Source of the DNA: JADJOM01 sp046327715
Lineage (GTDB): Bacteria > Gemmatimonadota > Gemmatimonadetes > Gemmatimonadales > GWC2-71-9
Direction: 5' to 3'
Length of the DNA stretch: 64,000 nucleotides
Assembly: GCA_046327715.1 (NCBI GenBank)
Contig: JAXLXY010000005.1
Coordinates: forward strand, 186,001 to 250,000
Positions 10,101 through 16,621 of this stretch are shown one piece after another; position 1 is the first letter of the stretch, and the number at the start of each line of letters is the position of its first letter. The notes beneath the pieces are model-generated. The model ran no database searches. It worked only from the letters and a program-made list of their open reading frames with translations, and had not been told where the DNA came from. The translations under genes were made by a program, and so were the position numbers.

Positions 10101-10261
10101 TGGACCGTGCGCTGGTGCTGGTTGACCCGACCGGGACCCTTGCCACCGACCCGCAGGGCAACGTCACGCTCCCACTCATCGCCAATCCGCGGTTCGGCAG
10201 GTTCCTGAGCCGCCGCACGGAGCCCCGGATGGTCCGGTTCGGCCTCCGGCTCGCGTACTGA
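7184..10261 (+). CDS. TonB-dependent receptor, Oar-like, with carboxypeptidase-regulatory domain
   Basis: 1025 residues. A signal peptide (1-30, ending near LQGQS) is followed by a carboxypeptidase-regulatory-like fold at about 32-115 (GTPVPGASLTLEDAAG, SDFRGRFTLALLAPGRYALLVEKAGY). A plug domain and a large barrel with many aromatic strands run to the C-terminal RFGLRLAY. This is the Oar-type architecture abundant in Gemmatimonadota, Acidobacteriota and Bacteroidota. It would move a large substrate across the outer membrane with TonB energy; the substrate cannot be read. The lipoprotein gene 11 bases downstream is probably co-transcribed. The sequence shows no frameshift. Confidence 0.85.
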   Translation: MPAPRPRRLHCLALTVAAVLLGLVRAPLQGQSLTEGSLGGLIALADGTPVPGASLTLEDAAGVVVSRLNSDFRGRFTLALLAPGRYALLVEKAGYQPLRQRGIDVAAAASTQLTVRVARRPPPISQVEESAVAEQRLAWSMPSIGGVLTAPSVPGLTPRSEIAELGRNAAYVAGPRDATSGFATMFGGLPQSHARLLVDGLAGSWFRHPGLDTDAGGTPVFGQALFGEAQAFTDVPDAELVGGNGGMVTAVSRRGTNRFRFAPYASWSGAIGQPAIQNPADSSVSSFMGGGTVSGTLIPDRASYIVGAEYQSLDVPSSNPWDNDASTFAGGGASLRGTITRIAEDSFGRSVGRFVAPVVRHTVGGAGGFRVDWRLSNNHVLMTRANFARHTETSPEAPGEVLNGAAAGLDSRDFSSIVSVVSTLGANMANEIRFGIRRTTRNWSGSSIPTTYFVADGAGIGASAALPAEFERKSIDLSETFQYSFGTGAVHRAKLGLQYSNGTWDQDYLYGAGGIFSYGSLDGFSQGRGAFFVADASNTHTRTSVEEVALFAQVIYRLSPGLSAFGGIRWDRQKFPRQVSGPIKGNPQFGALFGIPNARVPDDKNNVGPRIGLLFEGGASREWTGGLALSRQYGVLNPATFAEARLNDGGVVIRRGVGTFGAWPALPDSLLAPAAGQQITLFSPDPKGYKNPRTFKADLELSRAFASGLTVRGYGGYHHTDFLLRRSDLNILSAPTGFTQEGRAVYGTLVQDGGMVVVSPGTNRAIPGFDLVSALASTGFQDHYEAGVSIGRESPAGLSFMASYTFSRTRDNWLLSWTGDPSDALSPFPEDRVGHEWAEGVSDLDVPHRAVLLASWRTAGSVPVTVAARYRFRSGLPFTPGFRPGVDANGDGSGRNDPAYVDDAIPGLSQVIGDHDCLGDQVGHMAKRNSCRSDANHALDLSTAVGLPLRSLGGRVELTVDVLNLVSTPVGIVDRALVLVDPTGTLATDPQGNVTLPLIANPRFGRFLSRRTEPRMVRFGLRLAY

Positions 10262-10272
10262 ACGAGGATCCC

Positions 10273-11274
10273 ATGCCGCGTACGATTCGCACTCATGTCT
10301 GGCTGGGGACCCTCCTCGCCACCAGTCTCGTTGGCGGCGCCGCGTGCGGAAACAGCGGCGATGGTCTCGGCATCAACCTCCCCGGCACCCGGGCCATGGC
10401 GGGCCAGCTCTTCGTGGACCGTGACTTCAACGGGGTGTTGAGCCTGCCCGACTCACTCGTCGCGGGGCTCCGGGTCTACCTGCTGGTCGCGGGGAGCCAG
10501 GTCGACACCGTCGCCGTGGACACCACGGACGCCAACGGGGCGGTGGGTTTCGACAACCTCGTCCCCGGCCGCTACGCGGTCTCGGTGGACTCGACGGCGG
10601 CCCTCGGCGACTCACTGCGCAGCTTCCTCACGCCCGCCACCGTGCAGGTCGCCGCCAGCGGGAATCCCCCGCTGGTGGCGATCCGCCTTGGGTACCCCAC
10701 GGATGACGTGACCGGTGTCCGGGCCAGCGCGGCGGGCCGTCGGGTGGTCGTCACCGGGACCGTGCTGGCGGGTCAGCAGTCTTTCGGGGACACGAGTGCG
10801 TTCCTGCGCGATGCCGGGGGCGCGCTTCGACTGACGAATGCCCAGGTCACCGTCGGGAACTTCGTGGCCCCCGGCGACTCCGCCCGCGTGCTGGGCACCG
10901 TCGCTGTCCGGAATGGGCAGCCCGTGCTGGACAGCGCCCGCATCGTGCTGCTGCGGCCGGGCACGACCGCCCCGGCGGCAGATACCGTGACCACCGCCGA
11001 GGCGGCCGCCGCGCTCGCGGGGGCGCGCGACGCCGACCTGGTCCGGATCCAGGCCTCGAGTGTCACCGACTCCGCCACCGCCGGCGCCGACTATACCGTG
11101 ACCATCGACGACGGGTCCGGGCCGCTGGTGGTGGTGCTCGACTCGGTGCAGGCCATTCCGGCCACGGCCGTGGTGCCCGGAGATTCGCTCCGCGTCAACG
11201 GCGTGCTGGTGCCTACGGGCACCGGGACCTGGCGCCTCAAGCCACGGGTCCAGGCCGACCTGACGGTCTACTAG
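10273..11274 (+). CDS. Lipoprotein with SdrD-B-like fold, partner of the TonB receptor
   Basis: 333 residues. The N-terminus is a lipoprotein signal (LLATSLVGGAAC, lipid-bearing Cys near residue 25). Residues about 40-130 resemble an SdrD B-like/prealbumin fold (GQLFVDRDFNGVLSLPDSLVAGLRVYLL..., DNLVPGRYAVSVDS). The C-terminal 180 residues contain two OB-like units with repeated phrases (VVVTGTVLAGQQSFGD, ARVLGTVAVRNGQ, DSLRVNGVLVPTGTGTWRLKPR) as in DUF5689-like secreted modules. It follows the receptor by 11 bases, so it may be a surface partner that presents ligand. No catalytic motif is seen. Confidence 0.6.
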   Translation: MPRTIRTHVWLGTLLATSLVGGAACGNSGDGLGINLPGTRAMAGQLFVDRDFNGVLSLPDSLVAGLRVYLLVAGSQVDTVAVDTTDANGAVGFDNLVPGRYAVSVDSTAALGDSLRSFLTPATVQVAASGNPPLVAIRLGYPTDDVTGVRASAAGRRVVVTGTVLAGQQSFGDTSAFLRDAGGALRLTNAQVTVGNFVAPGDSARVLGTVAVRNGQPVLDSARIVLLRPGTTAPAADTVTTAEAAAALAGARDADLVRIQASSVTDSATAGADYTVTIDDGSGPLVVVLDSVQAIPATAVVPGDSLRVNGVLVPTGTGTWRLKPRVQADLTVY

Positions 11275-11293
11275 GGTGTCGGCCAGGCCTATC

Positions 11294-11316
11294 CCGGCGG
11301 GCTCGGCGCCCGCCGG
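11294..11316 (+). terminator. GC-rich hairpin after the lipoprotein gene
   Basis: CCGGCGGGC, five bases, GCCCGCCGG: a perfect nine-pair stem 20 bases after the stop codon. No T-tract follows, so it may be a weak or factor-assisted terminator or only an mRNA-stabilising structure. Confidence 0.4.
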
Positions 11317-11352
11317 CCAGCCGCCGTCCCACCTGGAAGAGGAGAGCGGAAG

Positions 11353-11832
11353 GTGAGTGACCGACGCAGTCTGCCGCCCAATCAGGTCCTGCTCTGGCGC
11401 ATGTTCGTGGTGCTCGGACTGGCCTTCCTGTTGATGGGACTGGTCAACGCCGCCACGCTCTGGTTCCCCCTGGACCTTGGGGAGTCGGAGTGGGAGTTCG
11501 GCACCTCAAGCACCTTCTTCGACACCTTTCCCATGTTCGGCCTCGGTCTCGGGCTGCTGGCGGCGGGGGCCGTGGCCCTGGGCCGGAAATGGACGGCCCG
11601 CTCGGTTGCGGCGCTGTGCATCCTGACCGCGGTGTTCATGTGGCTGGTCTTCGCACTCTACGCCACGGTGGTCCCGCTGGTGATCAAGGTGGTCCAGAAC
11701 CCCATCGCCCTCACCCCCATCAAGAAGGCGGCGGCGAAGACGGTGGTGCAGGCGCTGGTGTATCCGTTTGCCCTCCTCTGGGTGGCCGGCGCGGCCTGGC
11801 GGGCCACGCTCCGGAGGCGCGGAGGCGCCTAG
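11353..11832 (+). CDS. Four-helix membrane protein of unknown function (paralogue 1)
   Basis: 159 residues with four hydrophobic segments: MFVVLGLAFLLMGLVNAATL, FGLGLGLLAAGAVALG, VAALCILTAVFMWLVFALYATVV and TVVQALVYPFALLWVAGAAW. GTG start, preceded by GAGCGGAAG. The loop between helices 1 and 2 reads FPLDLGESEWEFGTSST and is nearly shared by the next gene (YPLQFGDAEWEFGTATT), showing the two are duplicates. I do not recognise the family and see no catalytic or binding motif. It lies upstream of the PEP-CTERM gene. Confidence 0.7.
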   Translation: MSDRRSLPPNQVLLWRMFVVLGLAFLLMGLVNAATLWFPLDLGESEWEFGTSSTFFDTFPMFGLGLGLLAAGAVALGRKWTARSVAALCILTAVFMWLVFALYATVVPLVIKVVQNPIALTPIKKAAAKTVVQALVYPFALLWVAGAAWRATLRRRGGA

Positions 11833-11842
11833 CAGTGGCATG

Positions 11843-11865
11843 TTGTTGTTGTGTCACGACAACAA
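11843..11865. promoter_or_regulatory. Inverted repeats in an AT-rich control region
   Basis: TTGTTGT (11843-11849) and ACAACAA (11859-11865) form a perfect 7-base inverted repeat with a 9-base spacer. A second one, GTCAC (11853-11857) / GTGAC (11866-11870), is interleaved with it. The island is far less GC-rich than its surroundings and is a candidate operator for the following gene. Confidence 0.4.
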
Positions 11866-11914
11866 GTGACGGGGATCACACTGCCGCTGACTTCGGGCAG
11901 ATCCTATAAGTTGT

Positions 11915-11934
11915 TGTTAAATATCATCTTAACA
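11915..11934. promoter_or_regulatory. TGTTAA-N8-TTAACA palindrome
   Basis: A perfect 6-base inverted repeat with an 8-base spacer, about 80 bases before the ATG at 12014. A -10-like TATAAG lies just upstream at 11905-11910. The 20-base dyad is the size of a typical dimeric repressor or activator site. The regulator is unknown. Confidence 0.45.
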
Positions 11935-12013
11935 GAGGCTGTCTGCGCTCGAGACTCTGGCCCGAACCCTGCTCAAGAGAGGGTGTGGCCAAAGGGGGCC
12001 GGACAGGGCAGAA

Positions 12014-12520
12014 ATGACCGGTTCTCGAATCCTGATCAAGTCGGACGAGAAAAATCGCTCCACCCTCGACCCCAATCCGGAGTCCGGGTGGTACCTGCTC
12101 GGCGGAATCGGGCTCGTATTCGCGGTGGTGGCGCTCGCAGACCTGGTGCTGGCCTGGTACCCCCTGCAGTTCGGGGATGCCGAATGGGAGTTCGGGACCG
12201 CGACGACGATCCTGGGCGGGATGCCGCTGCTGGCGATGGGGCTCGGCTTGAGCTTCGGCTCGGCGGTGGCACGGGGCAGGCTGGCGATGGTGCGGGGTCT
12301 GGCGGTGGCGTTCGGCCTGCTGGCTCTCCTCCTCCTTGGGGTGCTGGCCCTGTACGCCGGGACGATCACGACGGCGCTGGCCACGGTCCAGCCGGAGCTG
12401 AAGGCAGGGCTCCAGAAGGCGATCCTCAAGACGGTGGCGCAGGGCCTGCTCTACCCCGCCGCCTTTCTCTGGATCGGCATTACCGGATGGAAGCACGCCC
12501 GCACCGGCGTGTCACCATAG
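12014..12520 (+). CDS. Four-helix membrane protein of unknown function (paralogue 2)
   Basis: 168 residues, four hydrophobic segments (LLGGIGLVFAVVALADLVLAW, MPLLAMGLGLSFGSAV, LAVAFGLLALLLLGVLALYAG, LLYPAAFLWIGITGW). It shares the WEFGT-T loop and the C-terminal LYP-A-LW pattern with the gene at 11353, so it is a tandem duplicate with a longer polar N-terminus. It ends 25 bases before the PEP-CTERM gene and is probably co-transcribed with it. No recognised domain. Confidence 0.7.
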   Translation: MTGSRILIKSDEKNRSTLDPNPESGWYLLGGIGLVFAVVALADLVLAWYPLQFGDAEWEFGTATTILGGMPLLAMGLGLSFGSAVARGRLAMVRGLAVAFGLLALLLLGVLALYAGTITTALATVQPELKAGLQKAILKTVAQGLLYPAAFLWIGITGWKHARTGVSP

Positions 12521-12545
12521 TTCACCAATTGACGAGGAAGTCACA

Positions 12546-13307
12546 ATGAAGACCGGCCGGTTTGTCACCCTCCTGGGCGCCCTGACGTTGGCTCTCCCCG
12601 CGGCGGCGCATGCCGACGGGTTCCGGAGCTACCGTGTCTGCGGCGGCGACCAGTTTGCCACGTGTGCCGCCGTCAACATCAGTGTCGTGGGTTCCAACGT
12701 GACCGTGCGCCTCTGGAACCTGAGCGGCAACGCCGCCGGGACCTGGGGTCATGGCGCCGGGACCTACGCCGGGACCGTCTTCAACGGCATCGGGTTCTAC
12801 AACACCACCGGCGCCTCGGCCGTGCTCGGCTCGCTCTCGGTGAACGGTCCGGCCATGGCCGGGACGACTCCCGGCAGCTGGAAGCTGACCAACAACTCCC
12901 GCGTGAACTTCGGCGTGGATTTCCGGGTCGGCTCCCAGGGCAGCAACAACATGGACAACGGCGTGGCGAGCGGCTGCGGGTCCAGCAGCGCGTTCCCGAA
13001 CGGGGTCGACCTGTATTCCAATCCATGCTCCGACCTGACCGGCAACAGCAATGATTGGGTGACCTTCAGCTTCAAGATCTCGGGCAACTGGGATCCGAAC
13101 ACCTCGGATATCGTCATCCGCGGCGTCAACGGTCCTACCGGGAATGCGACCGAGTGCTGGACTGGCGATACTCCGGCCGGCATCCCGAGCAACTGCACGG
13201 TCATCACCCCCGAGCCGGTCTCCATGACCCTGCTCGCGACGGGTCTGGCCGGGATCGGTGGTGCGGGCGCCTTCCGCCGCCGGAAGCAGAAGCAGAACGC
13301 CGCCTAG
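12546..13307 (+). CDS. PEP-CTERM sorting-domain protein
   Basis: 253 residues. A signal peptide ends near AAHADG. The body is rich in G, N, S and T with few charges and four to six cysteines, as in exosortase substrates. The C-terminus is a textbook PEP-CTERM signal: TPEPVSM at 221-227, a hydrophobic helix LLATGLAGIGGAGAF, then FRRRKQKQ. Exosortase of the XrtA type would cleave near the PEP motif and release or anchor the protein at the surface, often linked with EPS. The exosortase gene is not in this window. A strong hairpin follows the stop. Confidence 0.9.
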   Translation: MKTGRFVTLLGALTLALPAAAHADGFRSYRVCGGDQFATCAAVNISVVGSNVTVRLWNLSGNAAGTWGHGAGTYAGTVFNGIGFYNTTGASAVLGSLSVNGPAMAGTTPGSWKLTNNSRVNFGVDFRVGSQGSNNMDNGVASGCGSSSAFPNGVDLYSNPCSDLTGNSNDWVTFSFKISGNWDPNTSDIVIRGVNGPTGNATECWTGDTPAGIPSNCTVITPEPVSMTLLATGLAGIGGAGAFRRRKQKQNAA

Positions 13308-13333
13308 GCGCCTTCGCAGTCACTTGGTGAACT

Positions 13334-13360
13334 GGCCCCGGGGTTCGTCACCCCGGGGCC
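13334..13360 (+). terminator. Strong hairpin after the PEP-CTERM gene
   Basis: GGCCCCGGGG, a 7-base loop, CCCCGGGGCC: a perfect ten-pair stem 27 bases after the stop, followed within a few bases by GTTTG. It probably ends the receptor-to-PEP-CTERM region and insulates the EPS operon that starts at 13422. Confidence 0.6.
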
Positions 13361-13370
13361 GCTGCGTTTG

Positions 13371-13386
13371 GGGCCTGAAGCTTGCC
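13371..13386 (+). promoter_or_regulatory. Candidate sigma-54 promoter of the XrtA deacetylase operon
   Basis: GGGCCTGAAGCTTGCC keeps the GG-N10-GC core, C4, G7 and TTGC of the consensus. The predicted start near 13397 leaves about 25 bases before ATG 13422. A separate -10-like TAACTT lies at 13407-13412, nine bases before the ATG, so a sigma-70-type alternative exists. Confidence 0.4.
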
Positions 13387-13421
13387 TGCAAATGGCCCCA
13401 CATGCGTAACTTACGGCAGGT

Positions 13422-14327
13422 ATGACCGGCAATCTCGCAGGACCCTCGCTTCCCGCCACACCCGGCGCCCCCCACCTCTTCACGGTGGACGTCGAGGACT
13501 ACTTCCAGGTGGTGGCGTTCGAGGGCGTGGTCGACCGCGCCCGGTGGGGCGAGTTCGCCAGCCGCGTCGAGGCCAATACCGATCGCCTGCTCGAACTGCT
13601 GGAGCGACGAGGGGTCCGCGGGACCTTCTTCACCCTGGGCTGGGTGGCCCAGCATCATCCGGGCGTCGTCCGACGGATCGCCGCGGCCGGGCACGAGGTG
13701 GCTTCGCACGGGCAATGGCACCGCCGGGTCTCGACCCTTACCCCCGAGGAGTTCCGCCAGGACCTGCGGGAATCCAAGGCGCGCCTCGAGGCCGTGAGCG
13801 GCCAGCCCTGTCTCGGGTTCCGGGCGCCGTCGTTCTCCATCGTCCCAGGCCACGAATGGGCCTTCGACGTGCTGCTCGAGGAGGGCTTCCGCTACGACTC
13901 GAGCCTCTTCCCGATCCGGCGGCCGGACTACGGCTACCCGGGCGTCCCCGACGGGCCATTCCTCATCCCCCGCCCGGCCGGCACCCTGCTCGAACTTCCC
14001 CTGGCCACCCTGCGCTGGCTCGGCATGACGATCCCGGCTGCCGGCGGCGGCTACCTGCGACAGCTGCCACTGGGGCTGATCCAGCGTGCCTTCCGGCAGC
14101 ACGCCGCCCGCGGCGCCTCGGCGATGTTCTATATCCACCCCTGGGAGTACGACGTGGAGCAACCCCGCCTGCCGTGCGGCCGCCTGACCGCGCTGCGGCA
14201 CTACCGCAATCTCGGCCGCACCTGGACCCGCATGGATGCCCTGCTCCGCGAGTTCCGCTTCACCAGCGTGGCCGAGCGTTTCGGCATGCTGGCGGAATTC
14301 GGGGCGCCGGCCGGAGGCAGTCGATGA
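13422..14327 (+). CDS. XrtA-system polysaccharide deacetylase (NodB fold, DUF3473)
   Basis: 301 residues, the length and layout of the deacetylase that accompanies exosortase-A/PEP-CTERM systems. Motif 1 is TVDVEDYFQV with D23 and D26, the metal histidines are in ASHGQWHRR (H96, H100), and the substrate-binding motif is GFRAPSFSI near 131-139. A C-terminal DUF3473-type part follows (LRWLGMTIPAAGGGYLRQLP, HPWEYD). All catalytic residues look intact. It should remove acetyl groups from amino sugars of the exopolysaccharide outside the cytoplasm. Its TGA overlaps the ATG of the FemAB gene, so the two are translationally coupled. Confidence 0.9.
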   Translation: MTGNLAGPSLPATPGAPHLFTVDVEDYFQVVAFEGVVDRARWGEFASRVEANTDRLLELLERRGVRGTFFTLGWVAQHHPGVVRRIAAAGHEVASHGQWHRRVSTLTPEEFRQDLRESKARLEAVSGQPCLGFRAPSFSIVPGHEWAFDVLLEEGFRYDSSLFPIRRPDYGYPGVPDGPFLIPRPAGTLLELPLATLRWLGMTIPAAGGGYLRQLPLGLIQRAFRQHAARGASAMFYIHPWEYDVEQPRLPCGRLTALRHYRNLGRTWTRMDALLREFRFTSVAERFGMLAEFGAPAGGSR

Positions 14328-15349
14328 GCATCGCGGTCGCGCCGTTCACCGGGACGGCGGCGGAGTGGGATGGGTTCGTGTCCGCCCAGGCGGGCTGGAC
14401 GCACTTCCACCGCTACGGCTGGCGGGAGGTGTTCGCTGGCGTATTCGGGCACGAGTGCTTCTACCTGGAAGCGCGTGACGCCAACGGCGTCCTCGCCGGC
14501 GTCCTCCCGCTGGTGCGGGTGAAAAGCGTCCCGTTCGGGCACTACCTCGTCTCCCTGCCCTTCGTGAACTACGGCGGGCCCCTCGGAACCACGGCCGCGA
14601 TCCGTGCCCTCGTCGCCTGGGCGGTCGAGCGCGCCGCCGCGGATGGCGTGAAGCTGCTCGAGCTGCGCAGCCGACAGGCGCTGCCGGTCGAGTTGCCGGT
14701 GTCGCACCGGAAGATCACCGTCGTCCTCGACCTCCCGGCCGACCCCGACAAGCTGATGAAGGGCTTCGAGGCCAAGCTCCGCAGCCAGGTCCGGCGCCCG
14801 GCCAAGGAGGGGATCACGGTGCGGTTCGGCCCGGATCAGGTGGGGCCGTTCTTCGAAGTCTATTCGCGGCACATGCGCGACCTCGGCACGCCGACCCAGT
14901 CGCGCCGGCTCTTCGAGCGCCTCGTCGCGGTGTTCCCGGACACCTGGGTCGGCTGTGCCTGGCTGGGCGACGTGCCCGTGGCAGGCGGCGTGGGTTTCGC
15001 CTGGGGACGGGAATTCGAGATGACCTGGGCCAGCTCGCTCTACGCCTACAACAAGCTCTCGCCCAACATGGGGCTCTACTGGGCCTTCATGGAGCGCGCC
15101 TGCCGCGAGGGGCTCGCCGTGTTCAACTTCGGCCGCTGCTCGCCGGGTGCCGGCACCCACCGGTTCAAGAGCCAGTGGGGGAGCCGGGACGAACAGCTGT
15201 GGTGGTACCAGGCGGCCCGGGGAGGTGGCGAGGCCGCCACGCCTTCCCCCGATGCGGGCGCGTACGCCTGGGGCCCCCGGGTCTGGCGCAAGCTGCCGCT
15301 GGGCCTCGCCACCGCCCTCGGTCCGCGCATCGTGCGGGGGATTCCCTGA
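14324..15349 (+). CDS. FemAB family protein, XrtA/PEP-CTERM-associated
   Basis: 341 residues. It has two GNAT-like halves as in FemAB acyltransferases: an N-terminal part (WTHFHRYGWREVFAGVFGHECFYLEARDANG, PLVRVKSVPFGHYLVSLPFVNYGGPL) and a C-terminal one (PFFEVYSRHMRDLGTPTQSRRLFE, WLGDVPVAGGVGFAW, FNFGRCSPGAGTHRFKSQWG). The FGRxxPGSGTyrFKxqWG ending is diagnostic of the subgroup found with exosortase-A loci. FemX enzymes transfer amino acids from aminoacyl-tRNA; here the acceptor is probably a sugar amine or nucleotide-linked precursor, but this is unproven. ATG start overlaps the deacetylase stop by four bases. Confidence 0.88.
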   Translation: MSIAVAPFTGTAAEWDGFVSAQAGWTHFHRYGWREVFAGVFGHECFYLEARDANGVLAGVLPLVRVKSVPFGHYLVSLPFVNYGGPLGTTAAIRALVAWAVERAAADGVKLLELRSRQALPVELPVSHRKITVVLDLPADPDKLMKGFEAKLRSQVRRPAKEGITVRFGPDQVGPFFEVYSRHMRDLGTPTQSRRLFERLVAVFPDTWVGCAWLGDVPVAGGVGFAWGREFEMTWASSLYAYNKLSPNMGLYWAFMERACREGLAVFNFGRCSPGAGTHRFKSQWGSRDEQLWWYQAARGGGEAATPSPDAGAYAWGPRVWRKLPLGLATALGPRIVRGIP

Positions 15350-15360
15350 CGCCACGCTGG

Positions 15361-16557
15361 GTGTCACCGGCACACTCCCCGATCGATGCGCGCGCGCTCG
15401 GTTCCGCCGCGCTCGCCGGCGCCTCGACCGCGGCCCATGCCGCCGCCCGCAGGTGGCTCGATGCCTGGGTCGAGGCACAATTCCAACCCCGCGCCTGGAC
15501 CTGGGCGGACAGCGGGACCACCGCGCTCACGTGGGCCCTTGAGGCTGCCCTGGGACCACGGCAGCCGCGGGCCGTGGCGCTGCCCGGCTACGCCTGCTAT
15601 GACCTTGCCACTGCCTGCGACGGCGCCAAGGCAACGGCCGTGCTCTACGACCTCGACCCGGCCACCCTGGGTCCCGATTGGGGGTCCTTGCAGCGCGCAC
15701 TGGCGGCGGGGGTGTCCGCCGTGGTGGCCGTCCATCTGTTCGGCCTGCCCGTCGACATGCGGCGGATCCGAGAGCTGGCCAGCGCTCACGGCGCGATTGT
15801 GATCGAGGATGCGGCGCAGGGGGTCGGCGCGACCTACGATGGACGTCCGGTGGGAACTCATGGGGCGCTCTCCGTTCTCAGCTTCGGTCGCGGCAAGGGG
15901 CTGACCGCTGGTGGGGGCGGCCTCGTGCTGGCCAACGACGAGGCGTTTGCGGCGTCGATCGGCAGACGGTCGCCGGTGGCCCATGGTGGCTGGGCCGCCC
16001 TCGGCAAGTCGATCGCGCAGTCGCTCCTCTCGTCACCTGGCCGCTATTGGCTTCCGGCGTCCCTGCCGATGCTCGGGTTGGGTGAAACCATCTACCACCC
16101 GGTGCGGAGCGGTGGCGGCCTCAGCCGGGTGGGGACGGGGCTGCTTTCCCGGACCGTCGCCCTGGCGGGCGAGGCCCTGCCGGGGCGGCGACGGCTCGCC
16201 GGGATCTGGCAGGCAGGGCTGTCCGTTGGGTGGGCCGGCCTGGTGCCGTGCCCGGCGAGCGGTGGCGTACCGGGCTACCTCCGGTTCCCGATCCTGTTGC
16301 CGCGGACGGCCGGGGAGGGCGGAGCGCTGGTGCGCCGCCTGGCTCGGCATGGGGTCGGCCGGGGGTACCCCTTGCCGCTGGCACGCCTGCCCGGATTCAC
16401 TCGCGGGGTGGTGCCCCCTGGCGAGCGCCTGGAGGGGGCAGGGTGGCTGGCGGAGTCGTTGCTGACGCTCCCGACTCATGTCCATGTCCAGCAACGAGAT
16501 ATCGATGCCGTGCTCGAGGGACTGCACTCCCTTTCACCTCGCCCCGCGGCGGGGTAG
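15361..16557 (+). CDS. DegT/DnrJ/EryC1/StrS-type aminotransferase
   Basis: About 398 residues from the GTG at 15361, 11 bases after the FemAB stop; the frame is open further upstream but that part is a shadow of FemAB. Fold type I PLP signature: ADSGTTALTWAL for phosphate binding, DLPG-like PGYACYDLA, VIEDAAQGVGATYDG with the aspartate that pairs with the PLP ring, and SFGRGKGLTAGGGG with the probable Schiff-base lysine. Such enzymes put an amino group on a nucleotide keto-sugar, or an acyl chain, of an EPS precursor. The C-terminal third is less typical. Position after FemAB suggests it makes the amine that FemAB modifies. Confidence 0.75.
   Translation: MSPAHSPIDARALGSAALAGASTAAHAAARRWLDAWVEAQFQPRAWTWADSGTTALTWALEAALGPRQPRAVALPGYACYDLATACDGAKATAVLYDLDPATLGPDWGSLQRALAAGVSAVVAVHLFGLPVDMRRIRELASAHGAIVIEDAAQGVGATYDGRPVGTHGALSVLSFGRGKGLTAGGGGLVLANDEAFAASIGRRSPVAHGGWAALGKSIAQSLLSSPGRYWLPASLPMLGLGETIYHPVRSGGGLSRVGTGLLSRTVALAGEALPGRRRLAGIWQAGLSVGWAGLVPCPASGGVPGYLRFPILLPRTAGEGGALVRRLARHGVGRGYPLPLARLPGFTRGVVPPGERLEGAGWLAESLLTLPTHVHVQQRDIDAVLEGLHSLSPRPAAG
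16448..16463 (+). promoter_or_regulatory. Possible sigma-54 promoter inside the end of the aminotransferase gene
   Basis: TGGCGGAGTCGTTGCT matches TGGC, the spacing and TTGCT of the consensus but lies within coding sequence. It could serve the lipoprotein gene at 16622 with a leader of roughly 148 bases. Because it is intragenic, chance is a real possibility. A -10-like TAGTAT at 16555-16560 is an alternative promoter. Confidence 0.25.
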
Positions 16558-16621
16558 TATTCGAACGGAACCCGGGCCAGGGGCGCTCGATGACTTGGCG
16601 CGGAAGCACTCGGGGGAATCC

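Noticed and set aside
11839..11854. TGGCATGTTGTTGTTG as a sigma-54 promoter
   Set aside because: The -12 GC is missing (TT at that position), so only the -24 half fits.
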